From: Dreissena polymorpha
Lineage: Eukaryota > Mollusca > Bivalvia > Myida > Dreissenidae
Assembly: GCF_020536995.1 (NCBI RefSeq)
Contig: NC_068364.1
Span: forward strand, 51,707,222 to 51,771,221
DNA length: 64,000 nt
Direction: 5' to 3'
Every line of letters begins with the position of its first letter. Within the stretch, counting starts at the first letter, position 1. The notes beneath the pieces are model-generated. The model was not told the origin of the DNA and searched no databases. It saw only the letters and a program-made list of their open reading frames with translations. Position numbers and translations under genes: made by a program. Below, piece after piece: positions 1 through 12,489 of this stretch.

Positions 1-1371
1 ACCACACATCCGTCAAAGTACTATCTAAGTGCTCAAGGGTTAAATCTGCCCAACAAACTAGTTCATTTGATTATCGCATTATTTATTTGTGTGAATCTAA
101 TATAAATCGTTTGCATCCATACGCGAATGTCTGATGTAAAGCCATGTAAACACGGTTATGTCGTGCGTTCGCGTAATATTTATGATTAAAGTTACATGCT
201 TCGTTAACATTAGCTTCTTTTTTTACCTCGAATGACACGCAACGTCATATACTTATAAGTCGTTCTACCTTAAAGCGAGACTATACGATTTTGTCAAATA
301 TTTATGAATTTATATAAAATGTGTAAAGCAGTTATTTACATATATTTCAATATGAATTAAAATAATTGTTGAGAAGAACATGTGTCGAAAAATGCGAAAT
401 AAGCCATATATTTAATTCTGAAATCGAAAATGTTTGTACAGCAGTCGAATTGACCAGAATGTATATCATGCATGTACGATGTGAATCTAAATTTAGTTTT
501 ACGGATCATATTAATTTCCTGCAACGATATCTAGTTATACGACACACGAACACTAACTCCGATCCTAATAAAAGACGAATGTTTCGGTTACTGTCGGAAA
601 ATATGCTCGAAATATCTTCGTGACATTCGGCTCGGTACGATAATTTGTCTTTGCTGCATTTTATGAAATTCGTCTTCAATGTATATTTTGTCTTGCCTAT
701 TTTGTGTTATTAAAACATATTTTTATCAATATATTAAAATTTAACACATAATTTATAAAAATCATAAAGTATCGCTTTAATGTCTGATACTCCTTTTAAA
801 ACGTGGTATAGGGACAACTAGTTTGAACATATTTTTGAATTTTTAAGACTCATTTTCTTTATTTAGGATTTCGGATTTTAAATATCTATGAAAATAGCTT
901 TCCCTGGTTTGGTTTAAAGCGTCGCAATCTTCAAAATTGTAGCAAATTATTATTATAGTAATCAATGCCTTAAGAGCTTGCTGAATAAAGTAAATGTGGT
1001 ATGATACATTTTCATGCATTTTGCAAAACTCGTTCTTATAACAAAATATGTCATATTAAAAAAGCCTATAACTTTAAATGGTCACACAATCTTACAAAAC
1101 TTACTTATTATGTTTTTAAATAAAAAAATGAACTGCGTTTTCTGTTTAAACTTTACTCTACTTACTCGGATCGGATGAATGTAGGAATGCATTATCATTT
1201 GGAATTCAATACTGTGTTGCTTGTTTACGAGCAGAGATGAAACGATCGACTTTCTGTCCACCGACAAGCAATACATAACCAGCCGTAAAATAATATATTG
1301 CTATGTTACACGCAATTTTATTAGAATACCAAGATACTTGGGGTTTCATTAGAATCACGGATATAGAGAAT
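1..1371. other. AT-rich stretch, no supported gene
   Basis: No convincing coding exon, RNA gene or repeat was seen. An 85-codon open stretch at 366-623 begins with TTG and resembles no protein I recognise; it is left uncalled. Confidence 0.5.
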
Positions 1372-1475
1372 AACAGGTTAATGTCCCATCGTTTTGTAAT
1401 ATATCAGGCGAGGCTTAGATAATTTTATTCGTGCCGAGCCTGATATATTACAAAATGATGGGACAGTGACCTGTT
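1372..1475. repeat. long near-perfect hairpin (foldback)
   Basis: Arms 1372-1409 and 1438-1475 are inverted copies of each other over 38 bases with about three mismatches (shared core GTCCCATC, then TTTTGTAATATATCAGGC). The 28-base loop region pairs further (GGCxxGGC against GCCxxGCC), leaving a small AT-rich loop. The motif ATATATCAGGC recurs at about 2200-2213. This fits the tip of a foldback MITE or a transcribed hairpin. The pairing is seen; the function is not known. Confidence 0.75.
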
Positions 1476-4400
1476 TTTCTGTTTATCATACCACATTTTT
1501 ATAAAAATCTGCAAAACAATCCATTTCTTTATATTTAAAATGTACGGATCCCTGCTGAATTTGCTGATCTGGCTTTTACTAGTTGACATACATGTAGAAA
1601 CGGCGTTCAAAAAGAAAACACGAAGAATCGCTTATTTTAAACATCGTATAGAGAAAAAAAAAGGTGTTTGCACTACGAATGGGAAGAAAACAACCGCTTG
1701 AATTATAAACGTCTTGAATTGAAGATCAGGAATGGACTGCAGCGACAAATTTAATCGAACAACACATTTCACCGAATAGTTTTGAGACGCCATTTTGGAG
1801 ATGTGTATTGAAATTGACATTTTGATGATCGTGTCAATAATGACATAAGCGTGTTAAATCGTTTGTTTAAATAGATGAGGATTAGCATACAGTTATCATT
1901 TGTCTTGACTTTCTGTGCAACACTTGCGAGTGCAATGACTATATCGATATTTAAGATTTATTGCCCGATTGATGACGTCATTTAACTTCTGCAGTGCGGG
2001 CTGTTGTGATTTAAAAAAAAACGTTTTTGTGATTTTTGACTTCAAACTATAATAAAATATGTACGTTCTTGGTATCAAATTGTTTGTTTTGTTGAACCTG
2101 ATTCATGTTGATAAAAATTGTTGACTTTATTGCAAATCCCACGTAACTCCAAACATTGACTGATATAAGAACTTCCTGTTGACCGATGATGTAAAAAAAT
2201 ATATCAGGCAACGCTATATCAGGCAGATATCAATGCGGTGGTATGATAAATTCAGATATATTGTTCGCGCTAGTTTACGTGATTTAACATTGTTTGCAAT
2301 GTTATTGTAACTACTAGAGTAGATTAACTCAGAAAGCGTTATGAGGCTCCATTTTGTATACTTTCATTGCATTTTAATGGGATTTTTCTCGTTACATGTA
2401 TCATTCATGTTTCAGAATTTGTAACAAATGCAAATATTCATAGGCGATACGCTTATACAACAAATGGCAACTGTTTTGTAAGAAAGTTTATTATAAATCA
2501 ATCATCAACTTAGTGCCTGTTATGTCATACATAGCGATCTATGGTATATATTCAACTATAAACTGTTGGCTTTTAGGCACATGCGGTTTACATACAAACA
2601 TACAGGCATACATACATACAGACACTAACTGCAAACAACCGATCTGATAGAATAAAACGCTGAATCAATCATTTACAGAATACTGTAGGTGTTACTCGAC
2701 TGTAATAAAATGATCTTTATTCGTACAGTACATTCTCACGGGATGCTATCGAAAATTACCATAATAAAATGCATTTCTGACAAGCAAAATAGTTTTAAGA
2801 GGAATTAACGTCAGTCAATGTTGTTGTAATGGATGCTGTTTCAAAACCCATCACAATACGGTTGACATATAGTTGTATATAATAATATGGTTAACTTGGT
2901 GAATTTGTATATCAGGTTATATCAGACAATCTTTTTCTCACGACATGTCAAACAAGTATGTTATAAGATGTTATCAAACGGCGCCTACATATTAATTAAT
3001 TATTATGCCAAATGCTTGAAAAATATAATTATGGAGTGTCCATATAAAAACGATCACGGATTTATCACTTTCCAAAAAGCGTAATAAAAAAAAATATTTG
3101 GATTGTTTCAAGCACACAACATAGTTCACGATAAAATCTTTATCAATACAATTATAAATGGCACTTAATTAATAAACAAAATACAAACTCCATTTTATCG
3201 AATTAGTCATACTGTGAATAATGTGAACACCAAGCCATATTATAAATAAAACACGCTATCGAACAAATCAAAGCCAAAAAATGCCTACACTTTTTTTTGC
3301 AGACCTATGAGATAATGCGATCAAAAATGATACGTCTGTTGTTGATATAGTTGGAGGTGTCAAATTTGAGGATGTCAAAAATTAAGAGATACATTGTTTC
3401 CACTTAGGATGCAGTCGCCTTATTACTTTAAAGCGGAATTTTCGCAGATAAAATGACAATATCTTGTCGAATGACACAATCACATGCTTACACGAATACA
3501 TTTCACAAGTTGCGAGGCAAATATATTTTTCCATCATGCGATTAAGCATCAAATGCCACAATAAAAAATGTACACATGTTATTTTTGTGTTATTATAACA
3601 TGGTTCTAAATATATCAGCTGTACATAACAATATAACAGTGGCTAATTGAAATACTATAAAAGCAACGCAGTGGTGCATATAAGCACAATAGGCTCATTG
3701 TACTATAATTGCAAGTTGTGAAAAACCAATAAACATTCAATCAGGTATGCATATCTTAATATAACTTAAAACAGATAATCGGGGTAAAAGTCCATCTGGT
3801 ACATTTAAATCTATTTAACATAGACACGCTAGGCATCAGTTGCTTTCTTGTTAAACTCATAAAATACTAAACTGTACCCAAGAGATAATTACAAATTATA
3901 TTTTAATACTTACATAACAGGTTTATCCGGAAAAAAAGTGCCACGGTGGTTGACCGTGGCATCCGACGATGTATTTAAAAAAATTAGTGAATTTCTAAAA
4001 TTAGTGTGCTTCCACGAGGTCTCAAATATTGCAATTATGACCATTCTGACACAATCCTTTCAAAGTAAAGACGAACTACTTTTAGAAAATTAACAATCGG
4101 ACGTTATGGAAAGGCATATGTTTTCTAATGTAGTGCGTTTTTGTATCAGTCAAAATTCGAGTAACTAAATTTTACTATTTTTGACAATGAATGGCTAACC
4201 AGTTAACGCGTCATAATCAACCCTTTTCACAAGAAGAGCTGTAAGATTTTTTTTCACTTTTCATAATCATTTCGAGATGACATTTTTAATAGTGGTCCTT
4301 AACTCTGTATGCACACACCTTCTCCAGCTACGCTCAATCTGCATATGCTGATACAATCATATACAAAATATTTCATCATCAAGTCTTCATCACTTATACA

Positions 4401-4690
4401 TGTACATTATTCCCTTAGCTAAATACACTCTCTCTACATATGTATACACAAACGACAATAGGTTATTATTGGGGAACACCGTGCTCATTTTGTGTTTGCC
4501 ATTCAAACTTTCTAAAGTGTGAAAGCAATGAAAAAAATAAGAACATTTTAGCAAACAAAATCCCGTATTTGTAAAAACCAACCGGCATCGTTAGCATTTA
4601 TATGATTAGCACGTACACGATTAAAAAAGAAGTCATCCTCGCTTGATAAGTTACCATAATTACGACCATATAGGCGTGTTCTTAACTTAC
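1476..4690. other. AT-rich stretch, no supported gene
   Basis: No exon with clear coding character was recognised. A short inverted pair (TTATCATACCAC near 1479-1493, its complement near 2236-2251) may mark the ends of a degraded element that starts at the hairpin beside it. Downstream exons of the candidate minus-strand gene that begins at 4777 would lie here, but I could not identify them. Confidence 0.4.
3938..3962. other. short GC-rich stem-loop
   Basis: GCCACGGT (3940-3947) pairs perfectly with ACCGTGGC (3953-3960) around a five-base loop, with two more pairs at the base. It stands out in AT-rich DNA and follows an A7 run. It may be a structural RNA fragment or chance; nothing around it decides. 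Confidence 0.4.
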
Positions 4691-4777
4691 CAATACCACA
4701 GTGCACGTGCCTGCATCTTCGATACTCATCACAAAGGAACACGCAGTTATCAGAAAGATCCACACATAAATGCTCAT
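4691..4777 (-). CDS. candidate first exon with signal peptide (secreted protein, unknown)
   Basis: Read on the minus strand from the ATG at 4777, 29 codons give a short N-terminus, a hydrophobic core (VWIFLITACSFVM) and a small polar stretch with one later cysteine. This is the profile of a secretory signal peptide with a cleavage region near residues 17-23. The frame ends at 4691 directly before GTAAGT, a consensus splice donor, with the intron in phase 0. An AT-rich TATA-like stretch lies 30-50 bases upstream. No downstream exon was found, so the mature product is unknown. It could be a chance frame: it is short, and only the signal-like profile plus the perfect donor support it. Confidence 0.35.
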
Positions 4778-5627
4778 TTTCCGTTTATTTAAAACTGTAT
4801 GAATCACATATAATATCGCATATTGATACTCGCTTACAACCAGATCCAGACCGCTTTGCTAACGTTACCTTTACTGCATTTTATAAATACTATAATACAT
4901 TTAAATATTTGGCAATATCATGTGCCATATTAGAACAATATAGTTAATTGCAGTACATATTTGTATTTAAACGAGCACACCTTGCACAAGGGAATAATGC
5001 TGTGCGTGTTTTTTAAATTCACACTGCCATGCAGATGTTTCATAATGAAGACACGAACGTACGCTTTGATTTAGTTGATACAACGTATTGTTATAAACGG
5101 ACATTCGATACTACAGATGCCTCGATTAAGTCAGATTGACGACAATATATGCCAAAGCATACTTGTTTTGATCTAACTTTAAGATAAGCTCGAGTCTTTA
5201 TTTTCCGCTCACGAGTACAATAGGATGGATGTTTATCGCATTCAAATACTTTGTATAGAACATACCACTATGTAATAGAGTAAAGTAAAACAAAATCCTT
5301 GTATCTTTACAAAGTCTCAACAAAATCAAATGCTTTTTCTATTAACCATAATTCTTTCCAAACAATTACCTCATTAAAGCTTACAAACCTATCCAGTTGT
5401 TATCACCTCAACCTATAACACGCATGACTAATGCGCGGCGTTGGTCATGAAACAAACGCAAGTTTCCGCGCATTTTCCGCTTGACCGCCAGATCATTAAA
5501 ACCGTGTACCATTGAAATATTGTTCTGCGTTGTGGGTACAGGTTAATGATAAACTAATTTATAAACTTCAACCTTTAACGGTCATAATATCTTTCTAATT
5601 AAATGCAACCTTAGTTATTTATTATAC
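4778..5627. other. AT-rich stretch, no supported gene
   Basis: The upstream flank of the candidate secreted-protein exon. No other feature was seen. Confidence 0.4.
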
Positions 5628-7348
5628 CACGCCGGGTATGCGGATACTTTGATAACAGTTGGCACTTCGATACCAGATATCAACAAAAGCCACGCGCGAG
5701 AGTTGAGTTCTTTAGCTTTTTTTGCATTCATGTCCTGTTCATTTGGTTTTCAGAAAAATAGCAATGTCTGGTCGATTAATGGTATAGTACTTCGTATTGT
5801 GGAGCACGAAATTTGGGATAAAAAGAGTGGATTAAAAAAATAAGATAAAATTTCATCGATAATCATTATCAAGTCGATGATCAGTACGTATTTCAACAAA
5901 ATAAAAATACTTGGAAATAAATCAAGAACGTTCCAGCTAATCGAAATAAAAGATAAGCATGTCCATTAATGTTACAACATGTTAAATTTTAGTTAACTAA
6001 CGGATTTGAGGAAATTCAAATGTTTTCAGAGTCGGATGTCAAATTTTCATGGACACTTCTTTTACCGATCATCTCAAAAACAATGGCACTTCGATTCAAG
6101 ATAACTCGACACTTTTTTACCAGATATAACACACTCTATTTAGTGAATCAGAAATTCAGAATTCGCTGTAGAATACTGTTATAGTAATCAGGCATTAAAT
6201 ACAAATGTATGTACTGAATGGAATTAAAAACGAATTACCAAAACATGTTCTTATCCCTTTGGCATATGATAATAAAAGGGAAAGGGAAGTGCTTCATATA
6301 AGTAGAGCTCAATATAAAGGGAGCTTTCCAATTTGTTTAATTTTTCTGGCTAGGCATTAGTATCGTCTTTATGATGCGATTCTAATGAGCACAATAATGA
6401 CAAAATATTTTATGAGGTATATTTGCCGCTTTAAGACCCCTTGCTCCCCTTATCTAGAGTCCTGCTATAAGTTCAATTGAACACAGTCGTGTTGATCCAC
6501 ATGATTTGTTGTATTTTCAATTCTTTTAATCTCAATTTACCCCTTAAAAACAAGTTGATTACTTATACAATTATTTTCGGTCGTCACTTGAAATATATTA
6601 CTTCAGAAATAAGAATTTGAATCTTATTTAAAATGTGCACTTATAATATCAATTATATAAATTAATACATGTAGTAATAAGATTTTTGAAAACGAACAAA
6701 GCCATTGGTTATATTGTACATGTGTATGTAATTACGTTATGCATAGATTCCCAATGTGTCGGGCTTGACAATGCCTATTGATTCGTACTTCAAAATGCTT
6801 GGTAAGAATAGCCATATCATACATAAATGTATTTCAGGTAGAATATAAAACCCGGTTATCAGAGTGCCCAATTTGTTGAAAGTCTCTGTTATCCGAAGTG
6901 CCCTATATCGGGAATCAAAGTATCCGCACCTTCATGTATACCACCTATTAAAAAATGCTCTATCTTCGTTTATATTTCATTGAATACTATCTAAATTATA
7001 GTATTTGAAGTACAGTGATTACTCTACATGCTGGAATATCAAACAATTTCTTGCATTATTTCTAAGTAGTTTTATTTTGTTGAAATATTTACAGTTCATC
7101 CAGTTTATGCTGTTTTCCGACCGAATTTTCTATTTTTTTGAGAAAAATCATTCTTACGTGTTGTTTTTTTTTCTTTGCAATAGAAAAGGATACACCATTT
7201 ATAAACTCGACCACGCGCCTTGTATAAAAAACTAATCTTTATGATATAACTTTAAAAAAACTGATGAACTTACCTCTCGCGCGTGGCTTTTGTTGTTATC
7301 TGGTATCGACGTGCCGTCTGTTATCAAAGTATCCGCATACCCAGCGTG
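5628..7348. mobile_element. non-coding DNA element with ~80 bp terminal inverted repeats
   Basis: The left end (CACGCCGGGTATGCGGATAC, 5628 onward) and the right end (ending CCCAGCGTG at 7348) are inverted copies over about 75-80 bases. They include TTTGATAACAG, CGATACCAGATA and AAAAGCCACGCGCGAGAG. Pieces of the terminal motif recur inside: CACTTCGAT near 6090 and ATCAAAGTATCCGCAC near 6917. Flanks are TAC on the left and TAA on the right, so a TA or 3-base target duplication is possible but unproven. The 1.7 kb interior is AT-rich with no transposase frame, so this is a non-autonomous element. The superfamily is not assigned. Confidence 0.8.
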
Positions 7349-7496
7349 TAAACGTATTGTGTAACAATGTTGTCATTAATTACTAAATGATATTAATAAA
7401 AATATTGAATAATAATGGTGATTATTTTAACACCGTTAATCTTTTATATACTGTTCCGCGTTTATATTACAGTCCTTAAATTCATTTGTTTACAGC

Positions 7497-7643
7497 TGCA
7501 TGTACGTCGACAATGGCGCCCAACGTTTCACCTGGGCGATCGGAGTTCCCTTAAAAAACCTGCCCGAAGGTTTGTCGGGTTCAGCCATTCACCTGTCCTC
7601 TGTTACTCAAATTCGAGAACAAATTCCACTTGGCCGCGAATAA
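7497..7643 (+). CDS. possible coding exon, unrecognised protein
   Basis: A GC-richer island in AT-rich DNA follows a good splice acceptor (TTGTTTACAG, ending 7495). One frame stays open for 48 codons to a TAA at 7641. It has protein-like composition (MYVDNGAQRFTWAIGVPLKN, then a Gly/Ser-rich stretch and IREQIPLG). I do not recognise the family. Another frame over the same stretch is also open, so the call rests on composition and the acceptor. It would be a 3'-terminal exon with no partner found upstream. Confidence 0.3.
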   Translation, partial: CMYVDNGAQRFTWAIGVPLKNLPEGLSGSAIHLSSVTQIREQIPLGRE

Positions 7644-10600
7644 TGTCACGGTTTCTCTGTCGTAGTGTTATGTTATTTATTCTGTTTGTGTTATAGTCTA
7701 CTCTTTCCGCTTAAATAGTTGGACTGCGCCTGCCTCGTTAGAGTATCAAATATATAACTAAAATATGTGTTTTATATTTCGATTTGTAAGAGGCTTTGTT
7801 GTTGTTGTTTTTTGCAAGCAGTTTACAATGACATCACACTATCGTTGTCTTTGTTTACACTGTGAATGAACTGGTTTTGGAAAGGAGTGACCAATTGTTA
7901 TTATAGTGGGCTGATATTTCGACAAGGAAACCGTCTGATAGGCACTTTACTTTTTTTTTTATTAAAAAACGAAACTTGAGAGCGTGTTATCGGTTGTGCA
8001 CTAGACATAATTGAATTTGTTGTGGTTGGACCCGTTTAACAGTTTAATATAGTAGTGTGTTGACTACGCTGTACACTTATAATTTGGATGAATAACGAAT
8101 GACTCTTAGTTGTCATTCTAAATGTTCATTGAAGATTGGCGAACATTTTTGGGGATCAAAGGGATTGATCATATTTAAGGTCCAGTATTCTTTCTTTATA
8201 TTGATACCATACTGATGTCCTTGCCTAACAGCAGTTCTTATAGAATCATAATTGCGGAAATACTTGTTGAATCACACGAAACTTACAATTCATAAAATTC
8301 CATGCCTGAGACCTTGCTTACATTTTATTTCTCTTTATTTTCTATTTTCTTAAATTATTTTGTGTGGAAATTTTTGCGAAATTCAAATCTAATGGCAAAT
8401 AACTTTAACACAAAAGAGTCGAAGTTTTCGTCAGAAATATATCATGCAAAGGCCATTGCTGTGAATTGCAGATTATACTATAATAATGCATCATGTAATT
8501 TCTAAATTTTAACATGATTATTGAGTCCGTGCTGCTATAATATCCATATGTTATATGCATTGTTAAATGATATGTTTTGGTCTGTTAGACAGGACTTGAA
8601 GTTGTTTGTCTATTTACAGCTACACAATACTATATACAAAATACAATTGAAATTAAAATGCGATACAATATACTAACATTTTATTTAAAAGCAGTTTCAT
8701 TACTTAATGTCGCTTTAAAACTTATGCGTGCTTCCTTTTAATTCAATAATAATTTGGCTTTATTACATAAACCTAAATTAAATATAATTTGTGTTAATTG
8801 CCTACAAACCTTCAATACTAGTTCACATTGGTTCCTGCTGATAAAGCTGAAAGTACCATTCTAACAGGATGACAACTCTTTGTTTTTTTTAATTAATTTT
8901 AAGGAACTATCGGTCAGAATACAGAGAAGAAGTTAATGCACTAATATCGAAATACATTTAAACTAGTATATCTATAAATTATATGAACCTCCAAAAAACA
9001 ACGTATAAAACGACGATCGATGAATATGAAAAAAGACTACACGACTATAACCTCTGATGCAAAATCACCTTTAAATACACATAAATACTTTTTGTTTAAT
9101 TTCAGTCATTTACTGCTGTACAGTAACACATGGGTAAATGTGTCGGTTACGACGTAAATTTGTTCACGTAAACGTCGAGCGAGAATCGTATACATTCTCT
9201 TTAATAAGCGAGGTAAAATTAATATTTAAGCTACCTCCTAAACATAAAATAAACGTCCTTTACTTGATTCCTCATGACAATTTCATTAAACTACGTTCAA
9301 AGGAAGTTTTATAGCAAGTTAAGCGAACCAGAAAATAATTTAAAGTTGTTTTACTGGTGGTCTGATCTATTATAAATAACGTAACTTACTGGTGTTTAGG
9401 GTTTACGAGAATAGCCACCGGTTTTCGTTATAGTAAATTCATCTTAAGTAATATGGAACATATAAAGCAAAGCTTTTATTGTGTATCGTGTTGGAATATA
9501 CGTCGTTTAAATACTGTGTACACCACTTCATGACAGTCGGATAAAAATACTAATTTCGCTGATTTAGCATGCACTCACTAGAGAAAAATTCTAATACATC
9601 GATTGAACTTGTTAAACAGCTTGCACAACTATACAATTTTAGTTGTTAAAATAACTAGGCTAGTTGGACTTGATTTGATTTTTGCTTAGCAAACACCTAT
9701 TTCCTTAACAACAGTTTATTTAACCCAATACGAAAAATTAAAAAAACAAAAGGTAGTTAGTTTTCAGCACTATAATTTGATTGGTTTTATCTGATATCGC
9801 ATTCATCAGATATTTGTCCTTGATAATTATAGATAGGTTTTCTGTATATGTGTTATTATTTGCTGTATTTATTTGTGTAATCCTATGGTTAAATGTCGCT
9901 AAGAGAGTGTTGTGGCTTATTTGAAATCGGTTGTGTTTTACTATTGTCTGCATAAATGCGTTGTTCTAACTTTGATTATGTTTATCCCGTATGTTAGTTT
10001 CTAAGTGCTAATAAGTATGCATTTCTTGTATCGCTTGTTCGCCCTAAATACAAGACGGAATATAACAATAATTGCTAAGCTGAAATGTTTTTTTTGTTCT
10101 TAATCATTCATGAAGTGTACCATATTGGCATTCATGTTTAATTAAAAAGTGCATGTAGTGCAATTAATTCTTGAATTGTTATTTCATAAGTTACAACATA
10201 GGGCTCCAATCTCTGCAATTGAAAGGGTATATAACAGACATTTCGGCAAATGTGATACAATTAATTTTATTGATTTACCATTACAAATAAAACTATAATG
10301 TCAAAGCAGTGAGGCCTTAAAACAAAACTTAACGAACTGCATACCAATAGATTGTTGTGTCGCATCATCAACGGAGCATTTCGCTGATTGTTACAGTGAG
10401 CGCAGTAAACGAAGCAATCAATTACACAAAAAATTTCAAATGGCATTTGGTATTGGACGTCTATTCTAGGTTGTGCTCTATGTCTTGTATAGATCTACAA
10501 TACATGATACATTGCAGATATTTAGTAGGATATCAAAATCGTTATCAATGTACTTGACTGCACAGATGTGTTATTATTTGCAATAAGCGCTAAATCAATT

Positions 10601-11031
10601 CAAACATGCTTAAGTGCACTGAAACCTATTTAACAAAAAATCAACCTTAAAACCATATGATTAACTTATATAGAGAATATTTGTGTTTCTTGTCTGAGTA
10701 AAAGTGTGAAATATTGTTGTCTGAGTAAAGTGAGCAAATAACTAACATGGGCGCTGGTGCGATTGATCATGTGTATATTTGTTCTGTGTGCTAACATACT
10801 ATTGTATGGTATTATCCCTGAAGCAAGATTATTTAATGTTTACTTCATGTATTTGAGCATTATGTATACACACATTTGTAAGGAGTTTTATTGCCCCCGT
10901 ATTATTTTATCATTGATGCGTAGTTATTGTGTTAAGCGATCCTTCATTCATTCCATCGCGATGCTTGATTACAATAACGCAAGTTTTAGGATGCGCTACC
11001 AGCCCTACCATATGGCATAACAGCAATGGCA
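7644..11031. other. AT-rich stretch, no supported gene
   Basis: Several open stretches of 60-90 codons occur (for example near 8302, 9738, 10357 and 10757). None shows a recognisable domain, coding composition or splice signals. No repeats with clear ends were seen. Confidence 0.45.
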
Positions 11032-11035
11032 TTAA

Positions 11036-11551
11036 AGGGGCCTTTTCATGTTTTGGTAGATTGAAACAAATTAATCAAAGTTGTTTCAGATTCGCACATG
11101 TTCGTTTTAGTTATGATATTTATTTAGGAAATAGTAAAACTGAACATTTACAATGCTCTAAAATATCCGTTATATGCATCTTTTGACGATTTGAAAACCT
11201 GAAAATTATAAAGCGTTGCAACGCGAAACGATTGAATAATTTGTAAAGTTCTGTTGGTGTCGTTATATTTTGGGAATCTACGATACGAGGTTTGTTTATA
11301 TAAGTAAAAGATACATCCGCTCAGAGCATGAGCACGGATGGTCGAGTGGTCATAGCGGGAGACTTTTTACTCCAGGACTCCATGGGTCAGTGGCTCAAGT
11401 TCTGTTGAGGGTTACTTGTATTTCCTTTTTGTGATTTTATACTTGTTTTTCTACCGGAGGTTTTTAGGTCCGCTGTTTAAATTTATCAATATAAAACATT
11501 AAATGACAAGGCTTAGCTTAAATACATGCCAACATCTGTGAAAAGGCCCCT
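11036..11551 (+). mobile_element. TTAA-flanked MITE (piggyBac-like) with tRNA-like core, copy 1
   Basis: Terminal inverted repeats AGGGGCCTTTTCA and TGAAAAGGCCCCT are perfect, and the target duplication is TTAA at 11032-11035 and 11552-11555. TTAA duplication is the hallmark of piggyBac-type transposition. The element is 516 bp, has no transposase, and carries a sub-terminal GCGTTGCAACGC palindrome near 11215. In its centre (11332-11412) lies a tRNA-like segment with an A-box-like GGTCGAGTGG and a B-box-like GGCTCAAGTTC. An internal RNA polymerase III promoter is therefore possible. Copies 2 and 3 are at 11756 and 46392. Confidence 0.88.
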
Positions 11552-11755
11552 TTAAACTGTTTAGTTTATATTGAGCCACTAGAAACAATGAATACATTTA
11601 CCTTTACATTTAGATTACACGCTTAATGAGCACGCATATGTATGTGCTCAAACAAGCTTAACAATCTTAATGTGTTCCATAAAGTTAAAGACTATTGAAG
11701 ATAAACAACGGAACAAACATAAGGCTGTTTTTTGTGTGCTTTTGTTGTACATTAA

Positions 11756-12266
11756 AGGGATCTTTTCACGCTTTGGTAAATTGACAAAATTGAAAAAAGT
11801 TGTTTCAGATTCGCAAATTTTCGTTTTGGTTATGTTATTTGTGAGGAAACAGTAATACTGAACATTTACCATGCTCTAATATAGCCATTATATGCATCTT
11901 TTGACGATTTTAAAACCTAAAAATTATAAAGCGTTGCAACGCGAAACGATTGAATAATTTTGAGAGTTCTGCTTTTGTCGTTAAATTTTGTGAAACTACG
12001 AAGATTGCTTATATAACGTATAAAATACGATGGGCATGTGTACCCGGCGGAATAGCTCAGTAGGTTAAAGCGTTTTTACTTCAGGACTCTGGCAGGACTC
12101 CAGGGGTCACTGGTTCGAAACCTGCTCCGGGCAATGTTCTTTTCCTTTTTTAAATTTTATTCTTGATTTTTTTCTGGAGCTTTTACGATCCAATGTTTAC
12201 ATTCATCAATATAAAGCATTTAATGAATAAATTAAAAAAAATGCCAAAATCTGTGAAAAGGCCCCT
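11756..12266 (+). mobile_element. TTAA-flanked MITE with tRNA-like core, copy 2
   Basis: Same family and orientation as the copy 200 bases upstream, with TTAA at 11752-11755 and 12267-12270. The left terminal repeat has drifted (AGGGATCTTTTCA). The tRNA-like core (12045-12134) is better preserved here: A box TAGCTCAGTAGG, B box GGTTCGAAACC, and an outer stem CCCGG/CCGGG. It shares TTTTTACTTCAGGACTC-type sequence with copy 1 but has a different A-box half. Confidence 0.88.
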
Positions 12267-12489
12267 TTAAGACAAATTGTACTCTATAGATATATGCACC
12301 TTTGACATAATATGCTTCACTGTGAGCGTTTACTTTCACATTGATATAATAGACAAAATAAATATGAAACTCACTGCGTAAGTGTGATCGGGAAAATCAA
12401 TTTATTAACGGCCATTTTTAAATTTTTAAACATAAGGACGTATGCAGTGCATAAATTATGAAATGCCATTTATATAGTTCATATGTTTT

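Noticed and set aside
366-623. 85-codon open stretch as a gene
   Set aside because: TTG start, no recognised domain, no splice or promoter support.
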